Of a stretch of 34,093 nt of DNA, positions 15,830 through 24,872 are shown piece after piece (within the stretch, counting starts at the first letter, position 1; each line of letters starts with the position of its first letter). The notes under the pieces were generated by a model. The model saw only the letters and a program-made list of their open reading frames with translations, made no database searches and was not told the DNA's origin. This stretch comes from Coriobacteriales bacterium (GTDB lineage: Bacteria > Actinomycetota > Coriobacteriia > Coriobacteriales > UBA8131), in assembly GCA_031282405.1 (NCBI GenBank), contig JAITDU010000051.1, forward strand, positions 1 through 34,093, written 5' to 3'. A program made the position numbers and the translations under genes.

Positions 15830-16799
15830 CAGACACCTCCAGGCTATCCAACGTTTCGTTCATGCTGCCACTGCGATAACCCAAAACATCCAGTGCTACA
15901 TAGTCAAAGCCGAGTCTTTTGAAATACGCATACACCTGCCGGCGCACTTCTGCGCCCTCAAGGAGCGCAAAACCAGACGCGTCGGTCTCGATGCGTGCCA
16001 GGCCGCGATGGTTGCGCACGCGCACCTGCGAAAATCCCTGATCCAACAAATACTGTTCCGCTGCTGCAACCATTTCAAGAGCGGTGGCCGTGATCTTCTC
16101 CCCATAGGGAAATCGCGATGCCAGGCAGGCAAATGATGGCTTATCATGGACTTTAAGACCCAGGTGAGAAGCGAGGCTGCGTACTTCATCCTTGGTTAAG
16201 CCAGCGTGCAGCAACGGGCTTTCAACTCCTTGTTCGCGCACGGCTTTGAGACCGGGTCGGTAGTCTCCTGTATCATCGGCATTGGAGCCCTCAATGACAT
16301 GGGCAAGTCCTCGCTCGTGGGCAATGGGCCAGATACGCGAGAACAGGCCGCTCTTGCAGAGATAACAGCGATCCGGTGGGTTTTGGGCAAAGCCCGGGAT
16401 GTCCAACTCTTCGCTTTCGATGATGACGTGCTCGATGCCCTGTTCCGCACAAAACGCCACAGCTGCATTGAGCTCGCGCGCAGGAAACGAACAGGAGCGA
16501 GCGGTTACAGCCAACGTCTTGTGCTGCGCCAAGACGTCGTGTGCTACCCACAGCAGCAGTGTGGAATCAACTCCGGCCGAGAAGGCCACGACCACACTGC
16601 CAAGGCTGGCCAGATAGCGCCGCAGCTCCGCATATTTTTGTTCTAGCTCCTTGGATAAACATCGTGTTTGCTCTGGCTGCAACGCCGACTCACGTGTCGG
16701 TTCCTGCTCCTGCATTGGTCGTTGCTGCTGTGCGTTTCTTTGCTCCAGTCCTGACTGTTTTGGCCCTTTGTACAGCGGCGCTTGCGTACGCTCAGACAT
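15804..16799 (-). CDS. LarE, sulfur transferase for nickel-pincer cofactor
   Basis: The 331-residue protein is a PP-loop enzyme (SAGVDS at 74-79) of the LarE family. LarE adenylates the carboxylate of the pyridinium precursor and inserts sulfur to build the nickel-pincer nucleotide of lactate racemase and relatives. Three Cys fit the cluster-type LarE: CYLC (145, 148) and FACLASRFPYG (225). In single-Cys LarE only the last is present and acts as a sacrificial sulfur donor; the CxxC forms can carry a [4Fe-4S] cluster. LarB and LarC are not in the window. The start is ATG 16797-16799, overlapping the HD gene stop by 8 bases. The ~50-residue Gln/Glu-rich N-terminal extension before the domain is unusual. 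Confidence 0.85.
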   Translation of the reverse strand: MSERTQAPLYKGPKQSGLEQRNAQQQRPMQEQEPTRESALQPEQTRCLSKELEQKYAELRRYLASLGSVVVAFSAGVDSTLLLWVAHDVLAQHKTLAVTARSCSFPARELNAAVAFCAEQGIEHVIIESEELDIPGFAQNPPDRCYLCKSGLFSRIWPIAHERGLAHVIEGSNADDTGDYRPGLKAVREQGVESPLLHAGLTKDEVRSLASHLGLKVHDKPSFACLASRFPYGEKITATALEMVAAAEQYLLDQGFSQVRVRNHRGLARIETDASGFALLEGAEVRRQVYAYFKRLGFDYVALDVLGYRSGSMNETLDSLEVSAPVVDGSA

Positions 16800-17469
16800 C
16801 GACCCTGCCTTCGCAGGCACGCATCGCCTGGATAGTACGGGCTATCAATTCGTCCAACTCCCAGCCCAGCATCTCGGCACCGCGCGCAATGACCTCCCGA
16901 GAGCAACCAGCAGCAAAGTTAGCCTGCTTATACTTTTTCTTGACTGATTTGACCTCCAGATCCATGACACTTTTGGAGGGTCGCATTAAAGCCACCGCGC
17001 CGATCAGGCCGGTAAGTTCGTCGGTAGCATACAGCACCTTTTCCATTGTATGTTCTGGAGCGATGTCCACGCCCAACAGATAACCGTGAGAGGCACAGGC
17101 CCGTATCAAGCGCTCGTCCAAACCCGCCTCGCGCATGAGCTTTTGCTGTCTTACGCAATGCTCTTGTGGGTAGCATTCAAAATCCAGGTCGTGGAGCAGG
17201 CCTACGAGCGCCCAAAAATCGGCTTCTGCGCCATAGCCTAATTCGTTGGCAAACCAGCGCATCACGCACTCTACCGTCAACGCATGTTGGATATGAAACG
17301 GTTCTTTATTGTAGGTGAGCAAGAGTTCATAGGCCGTATCTCTGTTCATCGCATTACGAGAAGCCACCCAATCAGTCGCCTCACGGACAGTCACAGTACG
17401 TTCGGTCGCCTCGCTCTTCGTAAGCTCACGTGCAGCAATCTCGGCTTTGTCACGTTCGCTGTTGGTCAC
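16792..17469 (-). CDS. HD-domain hydrolase-like protein
   Basis: The 225-residue protein has the HDIG-type arrangement: His in PFHIQHALTVE, then LLHDLDFECYP (His-Asp pair), HGYLLGV and a later Asp in YATDELTGLI. Proteins of this group are metal-dependent phosphohydrolases whose substrates are mostly unknown. Homologues tend to begin near MNRDTAYELL, about 40 residues in. The GTG at 17469 overlaps the clpB stop as GTGA, which favours coupled initiation there, so the N-terminal 40 residues could be real. It overlaps larE at the other end. No partner substrate is evident. Confidence 0.8.
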   Translation of the reverse strand: MTNSERDKAEIAARELTKSEATERTVTVREATDWVASRNAMNRDTAYELLLTYNKEPFHIQHALTVECVMRWFANELGYGAEADFWALVGLLHDLDFECYPQEHCVRQQKLMREAGLDERLIRACASHGYLLGVDIAPEHTMEKVLYATDELTGLIGAVALMRPSKSVMDLEVKSVKKKYKQANFAAGCSREVIARGAEMLGWELDELIARTIQAMRACEGRVDV

Positions 17470-20285
17470 TTCGCTATCACCTTGTATTCGCCACGCTCAT
17501 CCAAATCGACCGAGACCTCATTGCCCTCGCTGACCTCGGCGGCTACAATGGCGTTAGCCAGAGCATCGATGATATTGCGCTGTACGAGGCGCTTAAGTGG
17601 CCTGGCACCATACACCGGATCAAAGCCATCGATGGAAAGGCGCTCGGCCGCAGCCGGCGATATATCCACCTTTATGTGCCTTTGCGCCAGACGCTCCTTG
17701 ACACTGGCAAGCTGCAAGGCAACGATAGCATCTATGTTCGCAATATCCAGAGTTTGGAAGATGATCACGTCGTCCACACGGTTGATAAACTCCGGCCTGA
17801 ACGTGGCGCGCAAAGCCTCGTCAATAGCTCGCTCCAGCTTGCGTTTGTCATCCAATTCGCCCTGTTCAGAGTCCTGTGCGCCCGTCTCGGCTGCTTGTCT
17901 CTTCTTGCTTTTACTAGGGTGGCCATCCTCTTGACCCAGCTTGTTGTTGAGTTCGTCCATCATCTCGTCCACAACGCCCTTGATGCCACCGCTGGCACTG
18001 ACCGAGGCCGCCAGATCACCCTTATCGGCAGAAACCACAGGGCTCAGACTGCTCAAAGCACCGCCAAGGCCCGTACCGGAGCCGTGTAGATAGAATTCGC
18101 GGATAAACTGCGAACCCACATTGGAGGTCATGATGATGATGGCATTTTTGAAGCTCACGAGCCGCCCCTGCCCGTCGGTGAGGCGTCCGTCGTCAAATAC
18201 CTGCAAGAGGATGTTGTAGACGTCGGGGTGCGCCTTTTCTATCTCGTCCAAAAGGATGACACAGTACGGCCGGCGTCGCACCGCCTCTGTAAGCTGACCG
18301 CCCTCGTCATAGCCCACGTAGCCGGGCGGAGCGCCAATCAGTCGCTGAACGCTGAACTTCTCCATATATTCGCTCATGTCAATGCGTACCAAGGCCCGCT
18401 CGTCGTCAAACAAAAACTGTGCCAGACTCTTGGCAAGCTCGGTCTTGCCCACACCGGTAGGCCCCAAAAACAGAAAGGTACCGATAGGCCGGTTGGGATC
18501 GGCCAATCCAGCGCGGCTGCGCCTGATGGCACCGGCCACAGCCGCCACGGCCTCATCTTGACCCACAATTCGCTTGTGCAGTTCCTGTTCCAGATTGACA
18601 AGCTTTTCCAACTCGCCCTGCATCATCTTCGTTACGGGGATCCCCGTCCAGGAACTTACGACGATAGCAATCTCCTCGGCCGTGACTTCTTCTTTAAGCA
18701 GACTATCTTCGCTCTCGCGCTGCTCAAGCTGCTTGGTGGCTTCGTCCAGTTCGCCCTGTAACTTGGGGATAAGCCCGTAGCGCAACTCGCTTGCAGCCGA
18801 AAGGTCGCCCTCGCGGGTGGCGCGTTCATAGTCGCTTTGCGCCTGGTCGAGATCGGTTTTGAGCTGCTGGACACGCGTAATGGCATCCTTCTCATTGGCC
18901 CAGGCGGCTTTGAGCCCGTCCAGTTGCTGTTGCACAGCGGCCATTTCCTGACGCAGGGCTTCCAGGCGCTCTTTTGAGGCCTTGTCGTTTTCTTTGAGCA
19001 GGGCCTGTTCCTCTATCTGCATCTGGATCAGGTCGCGGTCGATAAGATCAATATCCTCGGGCATCGAGTCTATCTCGATGCGCAGACGACTGGCAGCCTC
19101 ATCCATCAGGTCGATGGCCTTATCCGGCAAAAAACGCTCGGAGATATAGCGATTGGACAGCTCGGCGGCAGCTACGATAGCCGCATCGGTTATGCGCACA
19201 CCATGGTGAATTTCGTACTTCTCCTTCAGGCCACGCAGGATGGAGATGGTATCTTCTACACTTGGCTCACTTACATACACAGGCTGAAAACGCCGTTCAA
19301 GTGCCGCGTCTTTTTCGATGTATTTACGGTATTCATCCAGCGTCGTAGCACCGATTGCATGCAGTTCTCCGCGCGACAGTGCCGGTTTGAGCATGTTGCC
19401 GGCATCCAGTGAGCCTTCGCCACCCGCGCCGGCACCCACAACCGTATGCAATTCGTCGATGAACAAAATAATGCGCCCCTCAGCCTGAGCTACCTCGCGC
19501 AATACAGCCTTAAAACGGTCCTCAAACTCGCCGCGATACTTGGAGCCGGCCAGCATGGCGGCAATATCTAAAGTAACAAGGTCGCGATCCTTCAAGCTGG
19601 CAGGCACATCGCCGGCCACTATGCGCTGGGCCAGGCCCTCGACAATGGCCGTCTTGCCCGTACCGGGCTCTCCTATCAATACAGGGTTATTTTTCGTACG
19701 CCGGCTCAGTACCTGGATAGTGCGACGAATCTCCTCAGCTCGGCCAATGACCGGATCCAGTTTGCCAGCGCGAGCATCCTCGGTAAGATTGCGGCCGAAC
19801 TGCTCCAGAGCGTCCAGTGTGGGCTTGGAACTGGGATCGGTGATGCGCGTGGAGCCGCGCAGGTCCGAATAGGCCTGTTCCAGTCGCTCAGCCGTTACGC
19901 CGGCTACAGCCAACACCTTGCCCGCCTTTCCCTTGTCCTCTGCTAAGGCTATGAGCAGATGTTCGGTTGTAACGAAACTGTCGCCCATTTTAGCGGCGAT
20001 CTTCTCGGCTGTGGTCATCAGTCCCAGGAGAGCCTGCGATGGCATCGTCATGGCCTGATTACTCACCTTGGGGGCCGACTCTATCTCTTTCGTGACCGTG
20101 GCGTCGATGGCCGCAGATGAGGCACCGACCCGCTCAATGATGGCATCCAGATTGCCCTCATGGGCATTGAGCATTGCCTTGAGCAGGTGTTCAGGTTCTA
20201 TCGTGGCGCTGTCGGCATCGGCCGCTACGCCCATGGCTTCTTGAAATATCTCTTGGGTAGATACCGCCCATTTATCTGGTCTCAT
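17466..20285 (-). CDS. ClpB disaggregase with an extra C-terminal insertion
   Basis: The 939-residue Hsp100 protein is a hexameric AAA+ machine that works with DnaK to dissolve protein aggregates. Visible parts: N-domain, Walker A1 GEPGTGKT (205-212), Walker B1 ILFIDE (273-278), coiled-coil M domain (about 405-535), Walker A2 GPTGVGKT (608-615), Walker B2 VILLDE (676-681), and FRPEFINR (829-836). Between SNVGS (721-725) and FRPEF there are about 103 residues where E. coli ClpB has about 26. The extra segment is Gly/Ser-rich then charged (SKSKKRQ...). The ATG has AGGAG upstream, lies inside the end of hspR, and is the fifth gene of the heat-shock operon. Confidence 0.92.
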   Translation of the reverse strand: MRPDKWAVSTQEIFQEAMGVAADADSATIEPEHLLKAMLNAHEGNLDAIIERVGASSAAIDATVTKEIESAPKVSNQAMTMPSQALLGLMTTAEKIAAKMGDSFVTTEHLLIALAEDKGKAGKVLAVAGVTAERLEQAYSDLRGSTRITDPSSKPTLDALEQFGRNLTEDARAGKLDPVIGRAEEIRRTIQVLSRRTKNNPVLIGEPGTGKTAIVEGLAQRIVAGDVPASLKDRDLVTLDIAAMLAGSKYRGEFEDRFKAVLREVAQAEGRIILFIDELHTVVGAGAGGEGSLDAGNMLKPALSRGELHAIGATTLDEYRKYIEKDAALERRFQPVYVSEPSVEDTISILRGLKEKYEIHHGVRITDAAIVAAAELSNRYISERFLPDKAIDLMDEAASRLRIEIDSMPEDIDLIDRDLIQMQIEEQALLKENDKASKERLEALRQEMAAVQQQLDGLKAAWANEKDAITRVQQLKTDLDQAQSDYERATREGDLSAASELRYGLIPKLQGELDEATKQLEQRESEDSLLKEEVTAEEIAIVVSSWTGIPVTKMMQGELEKLVNLEQELHKRIVGQDEAVAAVAGAIRRSRAGLADPNRPIGTFLFLGPTGVGKTELAKSLAQFLFDDERALVRIDMSEYMEKFSVQRLIGAPPGYVGYDEGGQLTEAVRRRPYCVILLDEIEKAHPDVYNILLQVFDDGRLTDGQGRLVSFKNAIIIMTSNVGSQFIREFYLHGSGTGLGGALSSLSPVVSADKGDLAASVSASGGIKGVVDEMMDELNNKLGQEDGHPSKSKKRQAAETGAQDSEQGELDDKRKLERAIDEALRATFRPEFINRVDDVIIFQTLDIANIDAIVALQLASVKERLAQRHIKVDISPAAAERLSIDGFDPVYGARPLKRLVQRNIIDALANAIVAAEVSEGNEVSVDLDERGEYKVIAK
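17841..18095 (-). other. region encoding the ClpB insertion
   Basis: Codons for about residues 731-815 encode a Gly/Ser/Ala-rich segment followed by a highly charged one, unlike the flanking AAA+ core. It falls on the surface loop between sensor 1 and the arginine finger of the second ATPase domain. The frame is intact, so it is probably a real insertion rather than an assembly error. Confidence 0.6.
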
Positions 20286-20700
20286 TGTTGCTCCTCACTC
20301 TGCTTTTATCCTGAAGGCGATTGGCTGCCCACGGGCTTATCTCCCGCGGCTTGAGGCGTACCAAGGCCGTAACCTGCTGGTGACGACCCAGCTCGTGCAG
20401 GCGTTCCTGTAGCCTCCTGACGCGCCGTTGTTGCTGCTCCAGGTGATCTTCGGTAACTGCCAAGCGGGCTTCAAGATCAAGGATGCGCGTAACACCGGCC
20501 AGGTTGATGCCTTCGTCGGTAAGCTGGCCGATGAGCTCTAACTGCTCCAAGTCCGCCTGCGAGTACAAACGGGTGTTGCCACCAGAGCGCTTGGGCGAGA
20601 CCAGCCCCCTGCTATCATAGACGCGCAAGGTCTGAGGGTGCATGCCCACGAGTTCTGCGGCCACGCTGATCATATACAACGGCCGTTTCTTGTCATTCAT
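20272..20700 (-). CDS. HspR, MerR-family heat-shock repressor
   Basis: The 142-residue regulator has an N-terminal MerR helix-turn-helix (about 10-75; SVAAELVGMHPQTLRVYDSRGLVSP, NTRLYSQADLEQL) and a coiled-coil tail (about 85-120). Actinobacterial HspR represses dnaK operons by binding HAIR palindromes and uses DnaK as co-repressor. ATG 20698-20700 has GGGGGAG 6 bases upstream; a longer frame to 20946 is antisense to DnaJ codons in another frame and is rejected. The gene overlaps clpB by 14 bases and follows dnaJ by 37, so repressor level is tied to the operon it controls. Confidence 0.88.
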   Translation of the reverse strand: MNDKKRPLYMISVAAELVGMHPQTLRVYDSRGLVSPKRSGGNTRLYSQADLEQLELIGQLTDEGINLAGVTRILDLEARLAVTEDHLEQQQRRVRRLQERLHELGRHQQVTALVRLKPREISPWAANRLQDKSRVRSNNETR

Positions 20701-20737
20701 CGTACTCCCCCTTCCTTTGGGGATAAGCCCGAGACGC

Positions 20738-21793
20738 TCATGATGGCCAGTCCCTGCGCAAATCTGAGCCGCCCTCAGTAGCACTGGCCTCAGCAAAGGC
20801 CTCCAGCGCCGTCTTTTGGGCATCGTTGAGCGTACGCGGCACGCGTACGTGAGCCTTGACTTTGAGGTCGCCTTTACCGGTGCCCTTGATTTTTTTAGTG
20901 CCCTTGCCCTTGATGACAAATACTTTACCGTCTTGGGTACCGGCATCCACGCTCAGACGCAATTTGCCTCCATCGGGAGTAGGAACGACTATCCTGGTAC
21001 CCAAGGCAGCCTCATCGATGCTCAACGGCAGGTCCATCCAGACGTCAGCGCCTTTGCGACGATAACGTGGATGCGGTTTAAGGGCCGTAACGATCAGTAA
21101 ATCGCCCGCCTCACCACCTCCACTGCCCTGAGCTCCCTTGCCTGCATAGCGCAACTTGCCGCCATCGACGGCACCTTCGGGCACCTGCACATCAATCTGT
21201 TGGCTTGTACCATCGCTACTTTTGATGGTCACACGCTTGGTGGTGCCACTGAAGGCTTCTTCAAAGCTGACCTCCAGGGTTACCTGAATATCCTTACCTC
21301 TGGTCTGGCGTTGCCCAAAATCCCAGTCGGTACCAAAAGCGCCCTCGCCAGCGGCCATACGAGAGAAGATGTCGCCAATAGAGCCAAAGCCTCCGGTGTT
21401 CGCTCGGCCACCCTCGCGATTGCCGGAACCGGGCGTTGTGCCCTGGCCAAAGTCCGTAACTGTCCAAGAGACCTTGCCATTGCCAAAATCGACAAAATCA
21501 CCAAAGCCATCGCCAGCTCCGGCATTGCCCCAGGCATAGGGGCCTGCTGCCGCACCACCGCCGGCCGCTGTAAAGGCACCGTAGCGCAACATCGTGTCAT
21601 ATTCCTCGCGCTTTTTGGCATTGGAGAGTACCTCATAGGCCTCGCTGACCTCCTTAAAGCGCGCCTCGTCGCCACCCGTATCGGGATGATGCTTGCGAGC
21701 CAGTTTCTTGAATGCTTTTTTTATCTCATCGGTGGTTGCCTTGTCACTGACACCCAAGACCTCGTAGTAGGTTTTCTCAGTTGTCTGCACCAT
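20738..21793 (-). CDS. DnaJ-type co-chaperone lacking the zinc finger
   Basis: The 351-residue J-protein has an N-terminal J domain (8-70) with the HPD tripeptide at 36-38, a Gly/Phe-rich linker (about 73-165) and two C-terminal substrate-binding domains ([18 protein letters not shown] and onwards). It has no CxxCxGxG repeats at all, so it is a type II (CbpA/Hsp40B-like) protein, although it holds the dnaJ position after grpE. It stimulates DnaK ATPase and delivers clients; the zinc-finger function must be absent or supplied by another DnaJ outside the window. GGGGGTGG upstream of ATG gives the start. Confidence 0.9.
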   Translation of the reverse strand: MVQTTEKTYYEVLGVSDKATTDEIKKAFKKLARKHHPDTGGDEARFKEVSEAYEVLSNAKKREEYDTMLRYGAFTAAGGGAAAGPYAWGNAGAGDGFGDFVDFGNGKVSWTVTDFGQGTTPGSGNREGGRANTGGFGSIGDIFSRMAAGEGAFGTDWDFGQRQTRGKDIQVTLEVSFEEAFSGTTKRVTIKSSDGTSQQIDVQVPEGAVDGGKLRYAGKGAQGSGGGEAGDLLIVTALKPHPRYRRKGADVWMDLPLSIDEAALGTRIVVPTPDGGKLRLSVDAGTQDGKVFVIKGKGTKKIKGTGKGDLKVKAHVRVPRTLNDAQKTALEAFAEASATEGGSDLRRDWPS

Positions 21794-21818
21794 GCTGCCA
21801 CCCCCTTAATGTGCTAAA

Positions 21819-22412
21819 TTATTTATCAATTTTATGATCAAACGACGGTCCTCCGCTGGATACAACGACCATAGCCGGACGTAACACCCGGCTGCCCAGC
21901 TCATAGCCCTTCTGAAAGACCTCCAGGACGGTGTCCTCGTTAACCGAGGCGTCCTCCTGTTTGCTGATGGCGCTGTGCAGATGAGCATCAAAGCGCTCAC
22001 CTTTAGGGTCAATGGCCTTAAGCCCTTCGTGCTCAAGCACCTCGCCGAGCTTATTGGAGAGCAAAACTATGCCTTCTTTCAGTGATTCGGCGCTGGCTGT
22101 GGCACTATGCTCCACCGCCCGTTCCAGGTCGTCGATAAGGGGCAAAAGCCGCTCCACCAGATGCTGAGTTGCCCGACTGCGTTCCTCAGCGCGTTCAGCC
22201 TCGGTGCGTTTGCGGTAGTTATCCCACTCAGCTTTAAGACGCAGGTAACGTTCTCGGATCACATCAGCTTCAGCCTTGGCCTCGGCCAACTCATCCAACT
22301 CGCCCAGATCCTCGCTGATCTGCTCTTCCAGTTCGCTGGTCGGCCCCGCAGCTTGTGCGTCGGGCTCCGGCGCGATGTCTGACGTTGAAGATGCTGGAGA
22401 TTTACTGCTCAT
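21819..22412 (-). CDS. GrpE nucleotide exchange factor
   Basis: The 197-residue protein has an acidic N-terminal tail, a long dimerising helix (about 35-100; [19 protein letters not shown]) and the C-terminal beta-domain ([24 protein letters not shown]). It releases ADP from DnaK and acts as a thermosensor in many bacteria. The start overlaps the dnaK end by 11 bases; the stop is 25 bases before dnaJ. Length is normal. Confidence 0.92.
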   Translation of the reverse strand: MSSKSPASSTSDIAPEPDAQAAGPTSELEEQISEDLGELDELAEAKAEADVIRERYLRLKAEWDNYRKRTEAERAEERSRATQHLVERLLPLIDDLERAVEHSATASAESLKEGIVLLSNKLGEVLEHEGLKAIDPKGERFDAHLHSAISKQEDASVNEDTVLEVFQKGYELGSRVLRPAMVVVSSGGPSFDHKIDK

Positions 22413-24327
22413 CGCCCTTGTCGTCCTTATCGTCCTCGTCGACTACTTCGTAGCTGGCCTCAACTACATCGTCTGACCCTTCGGCCTTGGCCTCGCCACT
22501 GGCATCTGCTGCGCCAGCAGCCGCCTGGGCATCGGCGTAGACGATCTCGGCCAGTTTGTAGCCGGCCTGCTGCAATGCCTCGCTCTTGGACTTGATTTCA
22601 TCCACATCGCTGCCCTCCAGAGCCTTTTTCAACTCCTCAACGGCGGCGGTTACCGTGGTCTTTGTGTCCTCAGGTACTTTCTCGCCCAGATCGTCCAATG
22701 TCTTTTCTGTGGAATAGACCAGAGAGTCAGCGTTATTGCGAATCTCGATCTCGGATTTGCGGGCAGCGTCCTCGTCGGCATGCGCCTCGGCGTCTTTGAT
22801 CATACGGTCAACCTCGTCGTCGCTCAAAGCCGTGGAACCAGAGATCGTGATCTTTTGTTCCTTACCGGTGCCCTTGTCTTTGGCGGACACATTGACAATG
22901 CCGTTTGCGTCGATATCGAAGGTGACCTCTATCTGAGGAATGCCGCGCGGTGCCGGTGGGATGTCGGTGAGCTGGAATTTGCCCAGTGTCTTGTTGCCTG
23001 CAGCCATCTCGCGCTCGCCCTGTAAGACGTGGATTTCGACCGATGTCTGGCCGTCGGCCGCTGTAGAGTAGATCTCGGTCTTTTTGGTGGGGATCGTCGT
23101 GTTGCGCTCAATCATCTTCGTAAACACGCCACCCATGGTCTCCACACCCAACGACAGCGGTGTTACATCCAAAAGCAGTATGCCTTCAACGTCGCCAGCC
23201 AAGACACCGCCTTGAACAGCAGCACCCAGAGCCACGACCTCGTCCGGATTAACCGACATGTTGGGATCTTTGCCCGTAAGCCGCTTGACCAGTTCCTGTA
23301 CTGCGGGCATACGCGTAGAGCCACCCACCAAGATGACCTCGGCAATGTCGCCCATGGCGATGCCAGCGTCTTTCATGGCGCTCTCCACAGGCTTCTTGCA
23401 GCGCTGCAGGAGATCACCTGTAATCTTCTCAAACTCAGCACGGGTCAAAGAATAGTCCAGATGCTTGGGGCCGTTCTCATCAGCCGTGATAAAGGGCAGG
23501 TTGATGTTGGTCTGTTGTGTAGAGGAAAGCTCCATCTTGGCCTTCTCGGCCGCTTCCTTCAGGCGTTGCAACGCCATCTTGTCGCTGCGCAGGTCAATGC
23601 CATTGTCGGCTTTGAACTTGTCTGCCAGCCAGTCGATGACCCGCTGATCCCAGTCGTCTCCGCCCAGGTGATTGTCGCCATTGGTCGAAAGCACCTCAAA
23701 CACTCCGTCCGAAAGCTCCAGAATGGAAACATCAAACGTGCCGCCGCCCAGATCGAATATCAATATCTTCTCGTCTTTGCCGGCCTTGTCCAGACCATAG
23801 GCCAAAGCCGCGGCCGTGGGCTCATTCACGATGCGCAAGACCTCCAGGCCGGCGATACGCCCGGCATCCTTCGTAGCTTGACGTTGCGAATCGTTAAAAT
23901 AGGCCGGTACGGTGATAACCGCCTGGGTTATCGTCTGACCAGAGAACTTCTCGGCATCGGCCTTGAGCTTTTGGAGTACCATCGCGCTGATTTCCTCCGG
24001 CGTAAAGTCTTTGCCGTCTATTTCTACCTGTACGCGGCCGTCCTTACCGCCCTTTACCTTGTAAGAGACGGTAGCGCGCTCGCTTTTGGTCTCGTCAAAG
24101 CTGCGACCGATGAAGCGCTTGATAGACGAGACTGTGTTCTCGGGGTTCGTGACCGCCTGGTTCTTGGCCGCCTTACCTACGACGCGCTCACCGTCCTTTC
24201 TGAATCCCACAACACTGGGGGTGGTACGATCGCCTTCGGCATTGACGATGATTGTGGGTTCACCGCCCTCCATGAAGGCCATAGCCGAGTTGGTCGTACC
24301 CAGGTCGATGCCTAAAATCTTTGCCAT
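22402..24327 (-). CDS. DnaK (Hsp70) chaperone
   Basis: The 641-residue Hsp70 begins [14 protein letters not shown] and is complete through the nucleotide-binding domain ([18 protein letters not shown]), the interdomain [13 protein letters not shown] linker, the beta-sandwich substrate domain and an acidic C-terminal tail ([10 protein letters not shown]). It folds and protects proteins with DnaJ and GrpE and is the likely co-repressor for HspR. The start is ATG 24325-24327, with AAAGGAA 7 bases upstream; a frame nine codons longer has no ribosome site. First gene of the operon. Confidence 0.95.
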   Translation of the reverse strand: MAKILGIDLGTTNSAMAFMEGGEPTIIVNAEGDRTTPSVVGFRKDGERVVGKAAKNQAVTNPENTVSSIKRFIGRSFDETKSERATVSYKVKGGKDGRVQVEIDGKDFTPEEISAMVLQKLKADAEKFSGQTITQAVITVPAYFNDSQRQATKDAGRIAGLEVLRIVNEPTAAALAYGLDKAGKDEKILIFDLGGGTFDVSILELSDGVFEVLSTNGDNHLGGDDWDQRVIDWLADKFKADNGIDLRSDKMALQRLKEAAEKAKMELSSTQQTNINLPFITADENGPKHLDYSLTRAEFEKITGDLLQRCKKPVESAMKDAGIAMGDIAEVILVGGSTRMPAVQELVKRLTGKDPNMSVNPDEVVALGAAVQGGVLAGDVEGILLLDVTPLSLGVETMGGVFTKMIERNTTIPTKKTEIYSTAADGQTSVEIHVLQGEREMAAGNKTLGKFQLTDIPPAPRGIPQIEVTFDIDANGIVNVSAKDKGTGKEQKITISGSTALSDDEVDRMIKDAEAHADEDAARKSEIEIRNNADSLVYSTEKTLDDLGEKVPEDTKTTVTAAVEELKKALEGSDVDEIKSKSEALQQAGYKLAEIVYADAQAAAGAADASGEAKAEGSDDVVEASYEVVDEDDKDDKGDEQ

Positions 24328-24349
24328 TTTGCGTTCCTTTCGTTGCCGT

Positions 24350-24366
24350 GCCACCTGGCGGGTGGC
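24350..24366 (-). other. hairpin in the dnaK leader
   Basis: GCCACC-TGGCG-GGTGGC forms a 6-bp GC-rich stem with a 5-base loop, 22 bases upstream of the dnaK start and outside its ribosome site. It may stabilise or thermally modulate the leader RNA. It has no T-run, so it is not a terminator. Confidence 0.4.
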
Positions 24367-24448
24367 GCCGTTGTTTTATGTGGCTTACACAGGCTAAAAT
24401 GCCCGCAGTATTTCTGCAAGAACCATAATATAATCTAAGTGCATCCAT

Positions 24449-24477
24449 ATTAGATTTTGTTACGTGACTGTCATCAA
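24449..24477 (-). promoter_or_regulatory. candidate promoter of the dnaK operon
   Basis: TTGATG (24477-24472) and TCTAAT (24454-24449) are spaced 17 bases on the minus strand and lie about 125 bases upstream of dnaK, in an AT-rich tract. They match sigma-70-type boxes at 4 of 6 and 5 of 6. This would leave a leader of about 110 bases. Confidence 0.4.
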
Positions 24478-24520
24478 GAACGGTGGCTTACCCTTACGCT
24501 ATTCAAAAACCAGAGCTGAG

Positions 24521-24541
24521 CTTTGAGCGGCACATGCAAAG
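24521..24541. promoter_or_regulatory. degenerate HAIR-like inverted repeat
   Basis: CTTTGAG-N7-TGCAAAG has the 7-7-7 layout of the HspR-binding HAIR element (CTTGAGT-N7-ACTCAAG), but only CTTTG/CAAAG pair. It lies about 45 bases upstream of the candidate -35 box. No canonical HAIR sequence is visible upstream of dnaK, so the HspR box of this organism may have diverged or lie elsewhere. Confidence 0.25.
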
Positions 24542-24665
24542 GAAAGCCGCTGTCGGTTGTGGTAATGAGACACACAAGCGTCATTGATGTGCTAAGATTG
24601 AAGTAATGGGAACTCACCACAGTTGTCACGACCTAAGAAGAACTCTACGCGCGGGCGGGCATCCG

Positions 24666-24765
24666 GTTGCAACTTCGCACACACTAAGTCTGACAACCAG
24701 GTCAGGGTCTTGTTTCTCGGCCTCGATTTGTTGCAACTTCGCACACACTAAGTCTGACAACCAGG
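24666..24765. CRISPR. two-repeat, one-spacer CRISPR-like element
   Basis: Two identical 36-base units (24666-24701 and 24730-24765; GTTGCAACTTCGCAC... to ...GACAACCAGG) flank a unique 28-base segment (24702-24729). The bases immediately outside both units differ, so the identity ends exactly at 36. Repeat and spacer sizes are typical of CRISPR arrays, and the repeat has GTTG/CAAC ends that could pair. No cas gene, leader or further repeat copy was seen in the window, so it may be an orphan mini-array or another kind of duplication. Confidence 0.5.
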
Positions 24766-24795
24766 ACTTTACGGCGCTACGACCGAATGGCGACC

Positions 24796-24872
24796 CCTCA
24801 GGGCTTTGTGTCTTTCTGCTGCCTTTGTTTTGTGCGGCTGCTTAGGCGGCTACAACTCAAAGAGCCCTGAGG
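24796..24872. repeat. 10-bp inverted repeat at the pilin 3' end
   Basis: CCTCAGGGCT (24796-24805) and AGCCCTGAGG (24863-24872) are perfect complements 57 bases apart. The right arm lies inside the last codons of the pilin-like gene. The intervening bases contain GCGGCT/GGCGGCT elements. It may form a large 3' hairpin for that transcript, or mark a past insertion. Confidence 0.4.

Noticed and set aside
20701-20946. 82-codon N-terminal extension of HspR
   Set aside because: It overlaps dnaJ in another frame, and the internal ATG 20698-20700 has a strong ribosome site and the normal MerR start.
23029-24315. 428-codon open frame on the plus strand
   Set aside because: It lies wholly antisense to dnaK and its composition follows the complementary codons; no domain or ribosome site.
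24328-24600. CIRCE (HrcA) element upstream of dnaK
   Set aside because: No TTAGCACTC-N9-GAGTGCTAA-like sequence is present, and the operon carries hspR.
24606-24845. 79-codon plus-strand frame across the 36-bp repeats
   Set aside because: Its apparent internal repeats are a by-product of the DNA repeats; no ribosome site or known domain.
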